Origin: Paractinoplanes ovalisporus
Lineage (GTDB): Bacteria > Actinomycetota > Actinomycetes > Mycobacteriales > Micromonosporaceae
Length of the DNA stretch: 64,000 nucleotides
NCBI RefSeq assembly: GCF_016834655.1
Contig: NZ_JAENHP010000015.1
Coordinates: 124,001-188,000, forward strand
Direction of reading: 5' to 3'
Shown: positions 16,341-24,165 of the stretch, one piece after another
Layout: the number at the start of each line of letters is the position of its first letter
How positions within the stretch are numbered: the first letter of the stretch is position 1
The notes under the pieces: generated by a model
The model's database searches: none
What the model was told of the DNA's origin: nothing
What the model saw: only the letters and a program-made list of their open reading frames with translations
Position numbers and translations under genes: made by a program

Positions 16341-16885
16341 GAGCTCACCTGTTCGTCGTCGTTCCACCCTCGCAGCCGGCGCGACAACCTCAGCGCCTCC
16401 CGGGCCTTTCCCAGCAGTGCAGCCGCACCTTGGCGAGTCATGTTCATCTCCCGTCCGACATCGGCGGTGTTCAGGTCCTGCGTATAGCGCAGATACAGCG
16501 CCTGCTGCTGACGAGGAGTCAGCTCACTCAGCGCCGCGCAAAGGTCAAGCCGGACGTCGGCGGAGTTGATCGAGTCCTCGTCCGCCGGCCCGTCCCCGTA
16601 GGCGCTTTCCGCGGGCGGCACTTTCCTGCTGCGACGGATCTGCATCTGCACACGCGTACGGGCCCGGTCGTAACTGATCTGGCGCAGTTCCGGCCACGGA
16701 TCCTTCTGGTCGACGATCACCCGGATCCCTTTCCACACCTGCTCCCACACCTCCTGAGCAAGCTCTTCGGCCACCTCACGGTCGCCGGTCTTGAAGGCGA
16801 TCCAGCGCACCATCCTGGTGTGGTAGCGGTGGATCAGCCCTTTGAGCTGACGACGCTTCTCATCGTCGCGATGGCCGGCGTTCAC
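16337..16885 (-). CDS. ECF-type RNA polymerase sigma factor
   Basis: 182 residues. Region 2 reads MVRWIAFKTGDREVAEELAQ with EVWEQVWKGI; region 4 reads LSELTPRQQQALYLRYTQDL followed by NTADVGREMNMTRQGAAALL. It redirects RNA polymerase to an unknown regulon. It starts with GTG at 16885, overlapping the stop of the preceding small membrane gene (GTGA), and its own stop overlaps the next start in the same way. The three genes are therefore one coupled unit: small membrane protein, sigma factor, anti-sigma-like protein. The caspase-type protease gene lies upstream on the same strand. Confidence 0.9.
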   Translation of the reverse strand: MNAGHRDDEKRRQLKGLIHRYHTRMVRWIAFKTGDREVAEELAQEVWEQVWKGIRVIVDQKDPWPELRQISYDRARTRVQMQIRRSRKVPPAESAYGDGPADEDSINSADVRLDLCAALSELTPRQQQALYLRYTQDLNTADVGREMNMTRQGAAALLGKAREALRLSRRLRGWNDDEQVSS

Positions 16886-17145
16886 GATTCGCTAGCTCCG
16901 GTTGATGCGCCGACCGTGACCACCCAGCGGCAGCCCCGCCGGTCCACATGGGTGACCGTCCCGCCGGTTCCGGCGGCGGCCAGTTGCGCGGTCAAGGTGC
17001 TCATCGCTCTGACGACCGATGCGTTACGCGTCCGCCGGAAGCGGCCAAGAATGTCGGCGACAACGGACACCGCCAGCGGCGCAAACGCGACCAGTACGGG
17101 CGTCCAGTCCACGAGAATCACTGCTAACCCCTCCATCTCCGTCAT
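16882..17145 (-). CDS. Small membrane protein heading the sigma operon
   Basis: About 87 residues from ATG 17145 (MTEMEGLAVILVDWTPVLVA). One or two membrane segments occupy residues 5-35, followed by a basic turn (GRFRRTRNASV), a helix (VRAMSTLTAQLAAAG) and two probable strands (GTVTHVDRRGCRWVVTVGA). The overall plan, a membrane helix followed by a small beta unit, loosely recalls adaptor proteins found beside actinobacterial caspases (EACC1 class), but I cannot claim homology. It overlaps the sigma factor start by four bases. Function unknown; a regulatory adaptor for the sigma factor or the nearby protease is inference. Confidence 0.6.
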   Translation of the reverse strand: MTEMEGLAVILVDWTPVLVAFAPLAVSVVADILGRFRRTRNASVVRAMSTLTAQLAAAGTGGTVTHVDRRGCRWVVTVGASTGASES

Positions 17146-17283
17146 AAGGGAAAGGTTGTGAGGGGGCCTTGGGCGCAACCGGTACCGCCGTCATGCATCC
17201 GATCGGGTGGCCACCGCCTGCATCACCCGATGAGAGAGATAGCGCCCGTGGGCATAACGGGGGCGAGACTCAACGGGTTGTCG

Positions 17284-18828
17284 CTACTTGCACTCGGCGG
17301 GCGTGTAGCCGACAAACGGGCGATGGCTGCCTTGCGGGTCCTCGGGCAGGCTCCACTTTGTTCCGGCGGCGTCGGTGACCTGGAACTTGTCGGCGATGGC
17401 CTGAGTCCGCCATGGGCCTTCGAGGGGGAACAGCGCGGTGGCCATGGACCCCGCTTGGCCGATGTCGAACTCCCACCGCTCGAACTCGCCCTGACCGCCG
17501 GGTGGTTGGCGCCGTGCGTCCTTCGCGTCCCGGCAGTTGTGCAGTGTCACCTGCCAGTCCACCGAGGCGTCGCGCAGGCCGGGCACGGTGGAGTCGACCT
17601 TGGCCACGCCCCGGCGCTTACCCTCCACCTCGTCCATGCACACGCTGAAGTAGACCGCCGGGGCGGTCACGGGATCGTGGTCGGCGGCGATGAGCGGGAG
17701 CCGGTTCTTCTCCGAGCAGTTGGCGGCGGCCGCGGGCAGCTTGTCCGGTGCGGCGCTCGCTTCGGGACTCGCGGCCGCCGAGGTCGGGCTCGAGCTGCTC
17801 GCACCACCGGGCGGCGCCGAACCGTTCGCCTCACTGTCCCCCATCCAAGGCCGCCAGATTCCGATCACCGTCGCCGTCGCCGCGAGCACGACGCCGGCCG
17901 CGACGGCAATCGTCTTCGGGCTGCGTCCTCGGCCGGGGACGGCGTCCTCGGCGGCAGGCCCACCCACCCCGGCCCCGGCGGCAGGATCGCCAGGCACGGG
18001 GATCGTGGTGCCGGCGTCGGGAGGCATGCCGGCGGTCGCGGCGGGCTCGGTCGGACCGGCGGCGGTACGGGCTATCAGCAGCTTGCCCTGCACTCCGAAC
18101 TCCCACTTGCTCGGCGTCTGGTTCGGGTTGCGTTCGCGCACCCGCTCGTCGACGAAGTCGAAGAGTTCGCCCAGCGCCACGTAACCGTCCCCGTCGGCGT
18201 CGGCTGCCCCGGTCACGACGCCCTCGGTGAGCGCGCCGGTGAAGACCGACGTGCCCGGCGCGCCCGTACCGCTGAGGTCGGGACCCTCGAACGCGTACTG
18301 CAGAGCGGTCGACGCCGTGATGACCACGCGCCCACGGCCCGCCCCGGCGAAGTCGAACCGGTCCCGTACGTCCACCGCCGCGCCGCCGCGTCGCAGGAAG
18401 CCCCGCTCGAAGGCGCCGCCGAAGCAGCAGTCGAGCAGCAGGACCAGGCTCCGGGCCCGGCAGTCGGCGACCAACCCGGACAGCACCGTGGACGAGAGCG
18501 CGGTGGCCGGCAGCAGTCGCGGATCGGTGTCGGCGGCGGCCAGGTAGAGCTCGCCACTGTTGTCCTTGAGCCCGTGACAGCTGAAATGGATCAGCACGAG
18601 GTCGGCCGGTTTCCGGTCGCTCAGAAATTCGTTCACGCGGCGCGTCACCCGGCCGTGCGGAGCATTCACGACCGTGTCGACGGTGAAGGCCCCGATGGAC
18701 GGGTCACCCAGGGCCGCCGCGAGCGCGCGGGCGTCCGCACCCGGCGCGCTCAGACGCTGCAGCGAGGCGTTCTCGTATTCATCACAGGCGATGACGAGCG
18801 CGAATCGACCCGGCCTCATGACCTCCAT
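17284..18828 (-). CDS. Membrane-anchored caspase-like protease (C14) with EF-hand loop
   Basis: 514 residues. The first 250 form a peptidase C14 domain: FALVIACDEYENASLQRL at the start, catalytic His85 in IHFSCHG and catalytic Cys135 in LLLDCCFGG. Inside this domain, residues 210-221 (DADGDGYVALGE) satisfy every position of a canonical EF-hand calcium loop. A Pro/Gly/Ala linker leads to one membrane helix at about 305-325 and an outer domain of about 185 residues with several Cys. The protease would face the cytoplasm. Bacterial caspase-like enzymes usually cut after Arg or Lys and serve in conflict or cell-death systems. It lies 139 bases upstream of an ECF sigma operon on the same strand. 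Confidence 0.88.
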   Translation of the reverse strand: MEVMRPGRFALVIACDEYENASLQRLSAPGADARALAAALGDPSIGAFTVDTVVNAPHGRVTRRVNEFLSDRKPADLVLIHFSCHGLKDNSGELYLAAADTDPRLLPATALSSTVLSGLVADCRARSLVLLLDCCFGGAFERGFLRRGGAAVDVRDRFDFAGAGRGRVVITASTALQYAFEGPDLSGTGAPGTSVFTGALTEGVVTGAADADGDGYVALGELFDFVDERVRERNPNQTPSKWEFGVQGKLLIARTAAGPTEPAATAGMPPDAGTTIPVPGDPAAGAGVGGPAAEDAVPGRGRSPKTIAVAAGVVLAATATVIGIWRPWMGDSEANGSAPPGGASSSSPTSAAASPEASAAPDKLPAAAANCSEKNRLPLIAADHDPVTAPAVYFSVCMDEVEGKRRGVAKVDSTVPGLRDASVDWQVTLHNCRDAKDARRQPPGGQGEFERWEFDIGQAGSMATALFPLEGPWRTQAIADKFQVTDAAGTKWSLPEDPQGSHRPFVGYTPAECK

Positions 18829-18885
18829 GAGAACCCGTTTCCGAGCGCCGATCGATGTCGGATTTCAGCGACGATCACCCGAGCG

Positions 18886-18904
18886 AGGTTGACGCTGTCA
18901 ACCT
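18886..18904. promoter_or_regulatory. TetR-type operator 1
   Basis: AGGTTGACGCTGTCAACCT: 8-base arms AGGTTGAC and GTCAACCT around a 3-base centre. It lies upstream of the SDR gene and overlaps the expected promoter. The second copy follows after eight bases. Confidence 0.8.
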
Positions 18905-18912
18905 GGACGCGT

Positions 18913-18931
18913 AGGTTGACAGCGTCAACCT
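18913..18931. promoter_or_regulatory. TetR-type operator 2
   Basis: AGGTTGACAGCGTCAACCT, the exact reverse complement of operator 1, centred 27 bp from it and ending 18 bases before the SDR start. The TetR gene two positions downstream is the likely binder. Confidence 0.8.
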
Positions 18932-18948
18932 GGACCGGAGGAAGCGGC

Positions 18949-19875
18949 ATGACGACGATCTTGATTACGGGCGGGCACTCGGGCATCGGGCTGGCCGCGG
19001 TTCGGGCGCTGGCCGCCGAGAAGGTCGACCTGGTTCTGGCCGGGCGCAGCCCCGACCGGATGCGGGCGGTCGCCGACGAGCTGCGCGCTGGTCACGGGGT
19101 GAGCGCCACGACCCTGGCTGTGGACACGTCGTCGCTGGCGTCGGTGCGGTCCGCGGCCGGGCAGGTCGACCGGAAGCTGGACGCGGTTCTCCTGAACGCG
19201 GGCGGCCGGTTCGACGGGGATGTCACGTTCAGCGCGGACGGGTACGAGACGACCTTCGCGACCAACTGTCTCGGGCATTTTCTGCTGGTCGAGCTGCTGC
19301 TGCCCCGCCTGAGCGACCACGGCCGCGTGGTCTGGACCGCCAGCGGGACCCACGATCCGGACTCGATGGACGGGCGGCTGGTGGGCAAGGCCGTCGAGCC
19401 GGATGCTGTCGCCCTGTCCAGGGCCGCGACGCTGTCGGCCGGGAAGCGGTACTCCACCTCGAAACTGTGCACGGTCATGTATGCGTACGAGATGGACCGC
19501 CGTCTGCGTCGTCACGGCAGCAAGGTCTCCTCGATCGCGTACGACCCGGGGTCCGTGCCCGAGACCGGGCTTCTGCGCGGGTTGCCGGGGCCGGCCCGGA
19601 GGCTCGCGACCAGCGCCGCGATGAAGTGGGTGTCGCGGCGGATCGGCGTCACCACCTCCGACACCGCGTTCTCGGGCGCCTCCCTGGCCGCGCTGGCCGC
19701 CGGGCCCGACTACGCCGGCGTCACCGGCAAGTATTTCCAGGCCCAGGAGAACAACCTTTCGGCCGTACGGTCGGCCCGCGTCTCCTACGACGAACAGCGC
19801 GCGGCGAAGCTGTGGGACGATTCCAAGCGGCTCGTACACCTGCGACCGGACGAGGAACCCGCACAGCTTCGATGA
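18949..19875 (+). CDS. Short-chain dehydrogenase/reductase
   Basis: 308 residues from ATG 18949, with a strong ribosome binding site (GGACCGGAGG). The Rossmann motif is ITGGHSGIGLAAVRALA, followed by the NAG motif (LLNAGGRFDG) and the active-site YSTSK with an upstream Ser region. The family oxidises or reduces alcohols and ketones with NAD(P)H, and this subgroup (retinol dehydrogenase/WW-oxidoreductase-like) is often linked to xenobiotic metabolism. Two palindromic operators overlap the promoter and a TetR gene overlaps the stop (ATGA). The pair is probably a self-regulated, inducer-responsive unit. Confidence 0.9.
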   Translation: MTTILITGGHSGIGLAAVRALAAEKVDLVLAGRSPDRMRAVADELRAGHGVSATTLAVDTSSLASVRSAAGQVDRKLDAVLLNAGGRFDGDVTFSADGYETTFATNCLGHFLLVELLLPRLSDHGRVVWTASGTHDPDSMDGRLVGKAVEPDAVALSRAATLSAGKRYSTSKLCTVMYAYEMDRRLRRHGSKVSSIAYDPGSVPETGLLRGLPGPARRLATSAAMKWVSRRIGVTTSDTAFSGASLAALAAGPDYAGVTGKYFQAQENNLSAVRSARVSYDEQRAAKLWDDSKRLVHLRPDEEPAQLR

Positions 19876-20447
19876 ACACCGCCGAGCGACTGATCGCCGC
19901 CGCGGCCGACCTGCTCGACGCCGGCGGGGACGCCGCCGTCACCCTGCGCGCGGTCGGGTCCGCGGTCGGCGTCTCCCACAACGCGCCCTACAAGCATTTC
20001 GCCAGTCGTGACGAGCTGCTCGCGGCCGTAGCGAACGCCGACTTCCACGCCCTGGCCGACGAATGGCGGAAGGTCCGCGCCTCGGACCGCGAACCCGAGC
20101 AACGCCTGCTCGACGCGCTCGACGTCGCGGTCCGTTTCAGCCGCGACCATCCGGCGCGCTATCGACTGCTCTTCAACCGCCCCGACATCGCCGGGCTGGG
20201 CGAGTCGCTGGCCCGGACCGCGGATGAGGCGCTGGGCGAGTTCGGCGCCATCGTCGCGGACGGTCAGGCGACCGGCCTGCTACCCGCCACGGACGGCAAC
20301 GAGCTCGCCATCCTCCTGTTCGCCACCGCCCACGGCCTGATCGACGCCGAGGCCAGCGGACGCATCCTGCCCAAGACCGGCTGGCCCGAGATCGGCACCG
20401 GCCTGCAGATCCTGATCCGCCTCCTCGCCGGCGGGGCCCGCTCGTGA
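19872..20447 (+). CDS. TetR-family regulator
   Basis: 191 residues. The N-terminal helix-turn-helix reads VTLRAVGSAVGVSHNAPYKH with FASRDELLAAV after it. The C-terminal part fits the TetR_C_33/WHG-type ligand domain (FSRDHPARYRLLFNRP). It is coupled to the SDR gene by a four-base overlap (ATGA) and is the most likely repressor for the two operators at 18886-18931. Its 3' end is followed by a repeat-rich region, and its closing bases (GGCGGGGCCCGCTCGTGA) recur with one mismatch near 20703-20721. Confidence 0.9.
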   Translation: MNTAERLIAAAADLLDAGGDAAVTLRAVGSAVGVSHNAPYKHFASRDELLAAVANADFHALADEWRKVRASDREPEQRLLDALDVAVRFSRDHPARYRLLFNRPDIAGLGESLARTADEALGEFGAIVADGQATGLLPATDGNELAILLFATAHGLIDAEASGRILPKTGWPEIGTGLQILIRLLAGGARS

Positions 20448-20710
20448 GATACGGCGGAAGCTCGATCGCGCAGAAGCGCCCGGACAACGGCCCGCGCACA
20501 CCAGCGCCACAACGCGCGGACAACAGCGCCAACCCGAACGCGCAAAAACGCGCCGCCAACCACACACGCACACCGACGACACAACGCCCGAACAACACCG
20601 GCAACCCAAACGCGCAAGAACGCGCGGACAACCACGCACGCACACCGACGCCACAGGGCGCGGACAACGGCGGGAGCTCGATCGTGCGGGAGTGCCTGAG
20701 GAACGGCGGG
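20448..20710. repeat. Repeat array, about 71-bp unit, between two tetR genes
   Basis: Three diverged copies are marked by ACGCACACCGACGnCACA-type boxes near 20494, 20566 and 20638, each followed by CGCGGACAAC-like sequence. The array is framed by a direct repeat, GCTCGATCGCGC/GCTCGATCGTGC plus the GGCGGGGCCCGnTCGTGA box. Plus-strand composition is strongly A+C biased. No coding frame or terminator is convincing. Confidence 0.7.
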
Positions 20711-20718
20711 GCCCGGTC

Positions 20719-21276
20719 GTGATCGAACGCGCACCGGGCCGGCCGCGCAGCGAGGACGCGCGCCTGGCGGTGCTGCACGCCGTCGACGATCTGCTGCTCG
20801 AGGTGGGCTACGCGGCGATGACCATGAAGGGCATTGCCGAGCGGGCGGGCGTCGGCCGTCAGACCGTCTACCGCTGGTGGCCGACCAAGGCGCACATCCT
20901 CATCGAGGCGTGCGCGGCCGACGCCCGGGGCGAACTGGCGGTCACCCCGAGCACCGAGCCGGCCCGGACGGTCACGGACTTTCTGGACGCGCTGTCTCGC
21001 TTCCTCACCGACTCCCCCGCCGGAGCCGCCTATCGGGCGCTGCTCGGGGAGGCTCAGCACGATCCCGCCGTACGGGACCTGATGGCGCAAGAGGATCTGC
21101 TGGCCGCACCGGCCCGGGTCGTTCTGGACAGCTTGCGTACGCAGCTGGCCATGGTCCCCTTGGACGACGAGATGGCCGTGGCCGAACTGTGCGGCCCGCT
21201 CGTCCTGGCCGCCCTCTCCGGCCGCCGATTGAAGACGGACGCGCTCGCCGCGCACCTCGTCCACGCCTGGGCGTGA
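20719..21276 (+). CDS. TetR-family regulator
   Basis: 185 residues from GTG 20719. The DNA-binding domain contains MTMKGIAERAGVGRQTVYRW (helix-turn-helix) after GRPRSEDARLAVLHAVDDLL. The C-terminal half resembles the TetR_C_11-type ligand domain (FLTDSPAGAAYRALLGEAQH). The target is unknown; the imperfect inverted repeat in front of the epimerase gene (21639-21663) is a candidate. Its last codons (HVHAWA region, CACGCCTGGGCGTGA) begin a ten-copy array in which the Trp codon TGG has become TGA in most later copies. Confidence 0.88.
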   Translation: MIERAPGRPRSEDARLAVLHAVDDLLLEVGYAAMTMKGIAERAGVGRQTVYRWWPTKAHILIEACAADARGELAVTPSTEPARTVTDFLDALSRFLTDSPAGAAYRALLGEAQHDPAVRDLMAQEDLLAAPARVVLDSLRTQLAMVPLDDEMAVAELCGPLVLAALSGRRLKTDALAAHLVHAWA

Positions 21277-21597
21277 CAGGAACCGCGCACCACGCGCACG
21301 CCTCCAAGTGACAGAAGACGCGCACCACGTGCCCCCGGGCGCGACACAAACGTGCATCACGTGCACGCCTGAGCGCGACACAAACGCGCACCACATGCAC
21401 GCCTGAGCGCGACACAAACACGCACCACATGCACGCCTGAGCGCGACACAAACACGCACCACGTCCACCCTGAGCGCGACACAAACACGCACCACATGCA
21501 CGCCTGAGCGCGACAGACGCGCACCACATGCACGCCTAAGCGCGACACACGCGCACCACATGCACGCCTGAGCGCGACACAAACGCGCATCTTGCCA
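21262..21597. repeat. Ten-copy tandem array, unit about 34 bp
   Basis: Copies start near 21262, 21297, 21332, 21364, 21398, 21432, 21465, 21499, 21531 and 21563. The consensus is CACGCCTGAGCGCGACACAA then ACGCGCACCACATG. Copy 1 is the 3' end of the tetR gene, including its stop. Units follow one another directly with no unique spacers, so this is not a CRISPR array. Confidence 0.92.
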
Positions 21598-21638
21598 ACA
21601 CCCGGGCTCTACCGAAGGGGTGACATTAATAACGAGAC

Positions 21639-21663
21639 ACCGTGCACCGTTTTGGTATACAGT
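21639..21663. promoter_or_regulatory. Possible operator of the epimerase gene
   Basis: ACCGTGCACC and GGTATACAGT form an imperfect inverted repeat (7 of 10 pairs) around five bases, 43 bases before the start at 21706. Its right half includes TATAC, a possible -10 element. A TetR-type repressor site is inferred. Confidence 0.4.
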
Positions 21664-21705
21664 TTCGAGGCACGATGACTCGGAACTCATGAAGGAGGCA
21701 CGCAC

Positions 21706-22590
21706 ATGCGTGTTTTTGTCACCGGAGCCACCGGCTGGATCGGCTCGGCGACCGTCGACGAACTGCTCGCCACCGGCCACGAGGTGATCGGCCTGGCCCG
21801 TTCGGACAAGTCCGCCGAAACGCTCGCGGCCAAGGGCGCCACCGCCCTGCGCGGCGACCTGGACGACCTCGGCTCGCTGCGTGCGGGCGCGAGCCGGTCC
21901 GACGCCGTCGTCCACCTGGCCAACAAGCACGACTGGGCCAATCCGGACGAGAGCGACCGCGCCGAACGCGCCGCCGTCGAGACGATGCTGGCCGCCATCG
22001 AGGGAACCCATCGCCCGTTCGTGGTCGCCAACGGCTTGTCCGGCATCACAGAGGGCCGGGCAGTGAGGGAAGACGACCCCTCCCCGGCGGTCGGCCCCGG
22101 CTCGGACCGCGGCGGCAGCGAGAACCTGGTCCTCGAAAGCAAAGTGCGCGGCATCGCCGTCCGGTTCGCGCCCAGCGTGCACGGCGCCGGCGACTGGGGC
22201 TTCGTCAACTGGCTGGCCGCCGCCGCCCGCAAGCAGGGCTTCTCGGCCTACATCGGCGACGGGACCAACCGCTGGTCGGCCGTCCACCGGTCCGACGCCG
22301 CCCGCCTCATCCGGCTCGGCCTCGAGAAAGCGCCCGCCGGCACCCGCATGCACGCCGTGGCCGAGGAGTCCGTGGCCACCCGGGAGATCGCCGAGGCGCT
22401 GGGCACCTTCCTCGGCCTGCCGGTGCGCGCGGTCGGTGCCGACGAGGCGGACGAGCACTTCGGCGTCGTCGGCGGGTTCTTCGGCCAGGACCTGATCGGC
22501 TCCTCGGCCCGTACGCGGGAACTGCTGCAGTGGACCCCGACCGGCCCGACGCTGGTCGAGGACATCCTGTCGGGCGCCTATCGGGTATAA
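21706..22590 (+). CDS. NAD-dependent epimerase/dehydratase-type SDR
   Basis: 294 residues with a good ribosome binding site (GAAGGAGG). The Rossmann motif is VFVTGATGWIGSATVDELLA; the rest follows the extended/atypical SDR plan (VVHLANKHDWANPDESDRAE, VRFAPSVHGAGDWGFVNWLA, WSAVHRSDAARLIRLGLE). The usual YxxxK is not in its normal form (a Ser-Glu-Asn segment occupies that place), as in many atypical SDRs. Enzymatic role uncertain: reductase or isomerase of a small metabolite. It sits 28 bases upstream of an ABC transporter operon on the same strand and may be cotranscribed. Confidence 0.85.
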   Translation: MRVFVTGATGWIGSATVDELLATGHEVIGLARSDKSAETLAAKGATALRGDLDDLGSLRAGASRSDAVVHLANKHDWANPDESDRAERAAVETMLAAIEGTHRPFVVANGLSGITEGRAVREDDPSPAVGPGSDRGGSENLVLESKVRGIAVRFAPSVHGAGDWGFVNWLAAAARKQGFSAYIGDGTNRWSAVHRSDAARLIRLGLEKAPAGTRMHAVAEESVATREIAEALGTFLGLPVRAVGADEADEHFGVVGGFFGQDLIGSSARTRELLQWTPTGPTLVEDILSGAYRV

Positions 22591-22618
22591 CAAGGATCTT
22601 GAAATGCGGAGGTAAGCG

Positions 22619-23491
22619 ATGTCGGCCGACGGTGCTCTGATCGAGTGCGAGAGCCTCGTCCGGATCTACCAGTCCGGGCCGGTCGAGGTGCAGGCGCTGC
22701 AGGGCCTCGACCTGGTCGTCGAGCGGGGCGAGATGGTGGCCGTCGTCGGCGCCTCCGGGTCGGGCAAGTCGACGCTGCTGTCGATCCTGGCCGGCATCGA
22801 CGCCCCGACCGCGGGCCGGGCCCGGGTCGACCGGTGGAACCTGCTGTCGATGTCGCGGCGGGACCGGGTGCGCTACCGCCGGCAGACCGTCGGGTTCGTG
22901 CGGCAGCAGACCGCCAGCAACCTCATCCCCTATCTGAACGCCCGGCAGATGGTCGACCTGCCGATGACCGCGTCCGGGGTGTCGACCGCCGAGCGCCGTC
23001 AGCGCAGCGGTGAGCTGCTGGAGGCGCTCGGTGTGGGCAGCTTCGCCGACCGGCGGCCCGCGCAGCTCTCCGGCGGGCAGCAGATGCGGGTCGCGATCGC
23101 CGTCGCGCTGGCCAACCGGCCGCACGTGCTGCTGGCCGACGAGCCGACCGGGGAACTGGACACCGCCACCTCGGCCGAGGTGTTCGCCGCGCTGCGCGAC
23201 GTCAACCGCGACCTCGGCGTCACCGTCGTCGTGGTCACCCACGACCCGGCCGTCAGCGGGCAGGTCGAACGCACCGTGGCCATCCGCGACGGGCGTACCA
23301 GCAGCGAGGTGCTGCGCCGCACCGCGACCGCCGAGGACGGCGGCACCCATGTGATCGCCGAGGAGTACGCCGTGATGGACCGGGCCGGGCGCATCCAGGT
23401 GCCACGCGACTACCGCGAGGCGCTCGCGCTGACCAGACGGGTCCGGCTGGCGCTGGAGCCCGACCACATCACGATCCGGCCCGACGCGTGA
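22619..23491 (+). CDS. ABC transporter ATPase (MacB/LolD type)
   Basis: 290 residues. Walker A is GASGSGKST, the signature LSGGQQMRVAIA, Walker B VLLADEPTGELD, and the switch His is in VVVVTHD. This matches the ATPases that pair with FtsX-type permeases and drive extrusion or lipoprotein handling rather than import. After the core domain there is an extra tail of about 50 residues (EEYAVMDRAGRIQVPRDYRE), longer than usual, which may contact the permease. It overlaps the next ATPase gene by four bases. Confidence 0.93.
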   Translation: MSADGALIECESLVRIYQSGPVEVQALQGLDLVVERGEMVAVVGASGSGKSTLLSILAGIDAPTAGRARVDRWNLLSMSRRDRVRYRRQTVGFVRQQTASNLIPYLNARQMVDLPMTASGVSTAERRQRSGELLEALGVGSFADRRPAQLSGGQQMRVAIAVALANRPHVLLADEPTGELDTATSAEVFAALRDVNRDLGVTVVVVTHDPAVSGQVERTVAIRDGRTSSEVLRRTATAEDGGTHVIAEEYAVMDRAGRIQVPRDYREALALTRRVRLALEPDHITIRPDA

Positions 23492-24165
23492 CCGGCGCCC
23501 TGCTGAGCGTCCAGGGTGTCCACCGCACCTTCGGCACCGGCCCGTCCGCCGTACACGCCCTGAACGACGTGTCGTTCGAGGTCGAGCCCGGAACCATGGT
23601 GGCGCTGGTCGGCCGGTCCGGCTCGGGCAAGACGACGCTGCTCAACGTGATCGGCGGGCTCGACCGCCCCGACGCCGGCACGGTGGTGGTCGACGGGCTC
23701 GACGTCACCGGCCTCGACGAGGACGGCCTGTCCCGCCTGCGCCGCGAACGGGTCTCGTACGTCTTCCAGACGTTCGGCCTGATCCCGGTGCTCTCGGCGG
23801 CCGAGAACGTCGGGGTGCCGCTGCGCCTGGCCAAGTCCGACCCGGCCGAGCGGGAGAAGCGGGTGGCCCTGCTGCTCGATCTGGTCGGGCTGGCCGACCA
23901 CGCCCAGCAGCGCCCGGGTGAGCTCTCCGGCGGCCAGCAGCAGCGGGTGGCGATCGCCCGGGCCCTGGCCGCCTCGCCCCGGCTGCTCATCGCCGACGAG
24001 CCCACCGGCCAGCTCGACGCCGAGACCGGTCTGGCCGTGATGGCGCTGCTGCGCGGTGTGGTCGAGTCCGAGGGCGTCACCGCGGTCGTCGCCACCCACG
24101 ACCCCGTGATGATGGCACTGGCCGACCGGGTCATCCGGATCGCCGACGGCGAGGTCACGTGCTGA
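23488..24165 (+). CDS. ABC transporter ATPase (MacB/LolD type)
   Basis: 225 residues, the compact standard size. Walker A is GRSGSGKTT, the signature LSGGQQQRVAIARAL, Walker B LLIADEPTGQLD, with VVATHDPV as the H-loop. It starts in a four-base overlap with the first ATPase gene and its stop overlaps the start of the first permease. Two different ATPases for two large permeases suggests a heteromeric transporter. The substrate is unknown. Confidence 0.94.
   Translation: MTGALLSVQGVHRTFGTGPSAVHALNDVSFEVEPGTMVALVGRSGSGKTTLLNVIGGLDRPDAGTVVVDGLDVTGLDEDGLSRLRRERVSYVFQTFGLIPVLSAAENVGVPLRLAKSDPAEREKRVALLLDLVGLADHAQQRPGELSGGQQQRVAIARALAASPRLLIADEPTGQLDAETGLAVMALLRGVVESEGVTAVVATHDPVMMALADRVIRIADGEVTC

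Noticed and set aside
21262..21597. CRISPR array
   Set aside because: Units are directly tandem, about 34 bp, diverging, and without unique spacers. No cas genes are present and the first unit is part of a gene.
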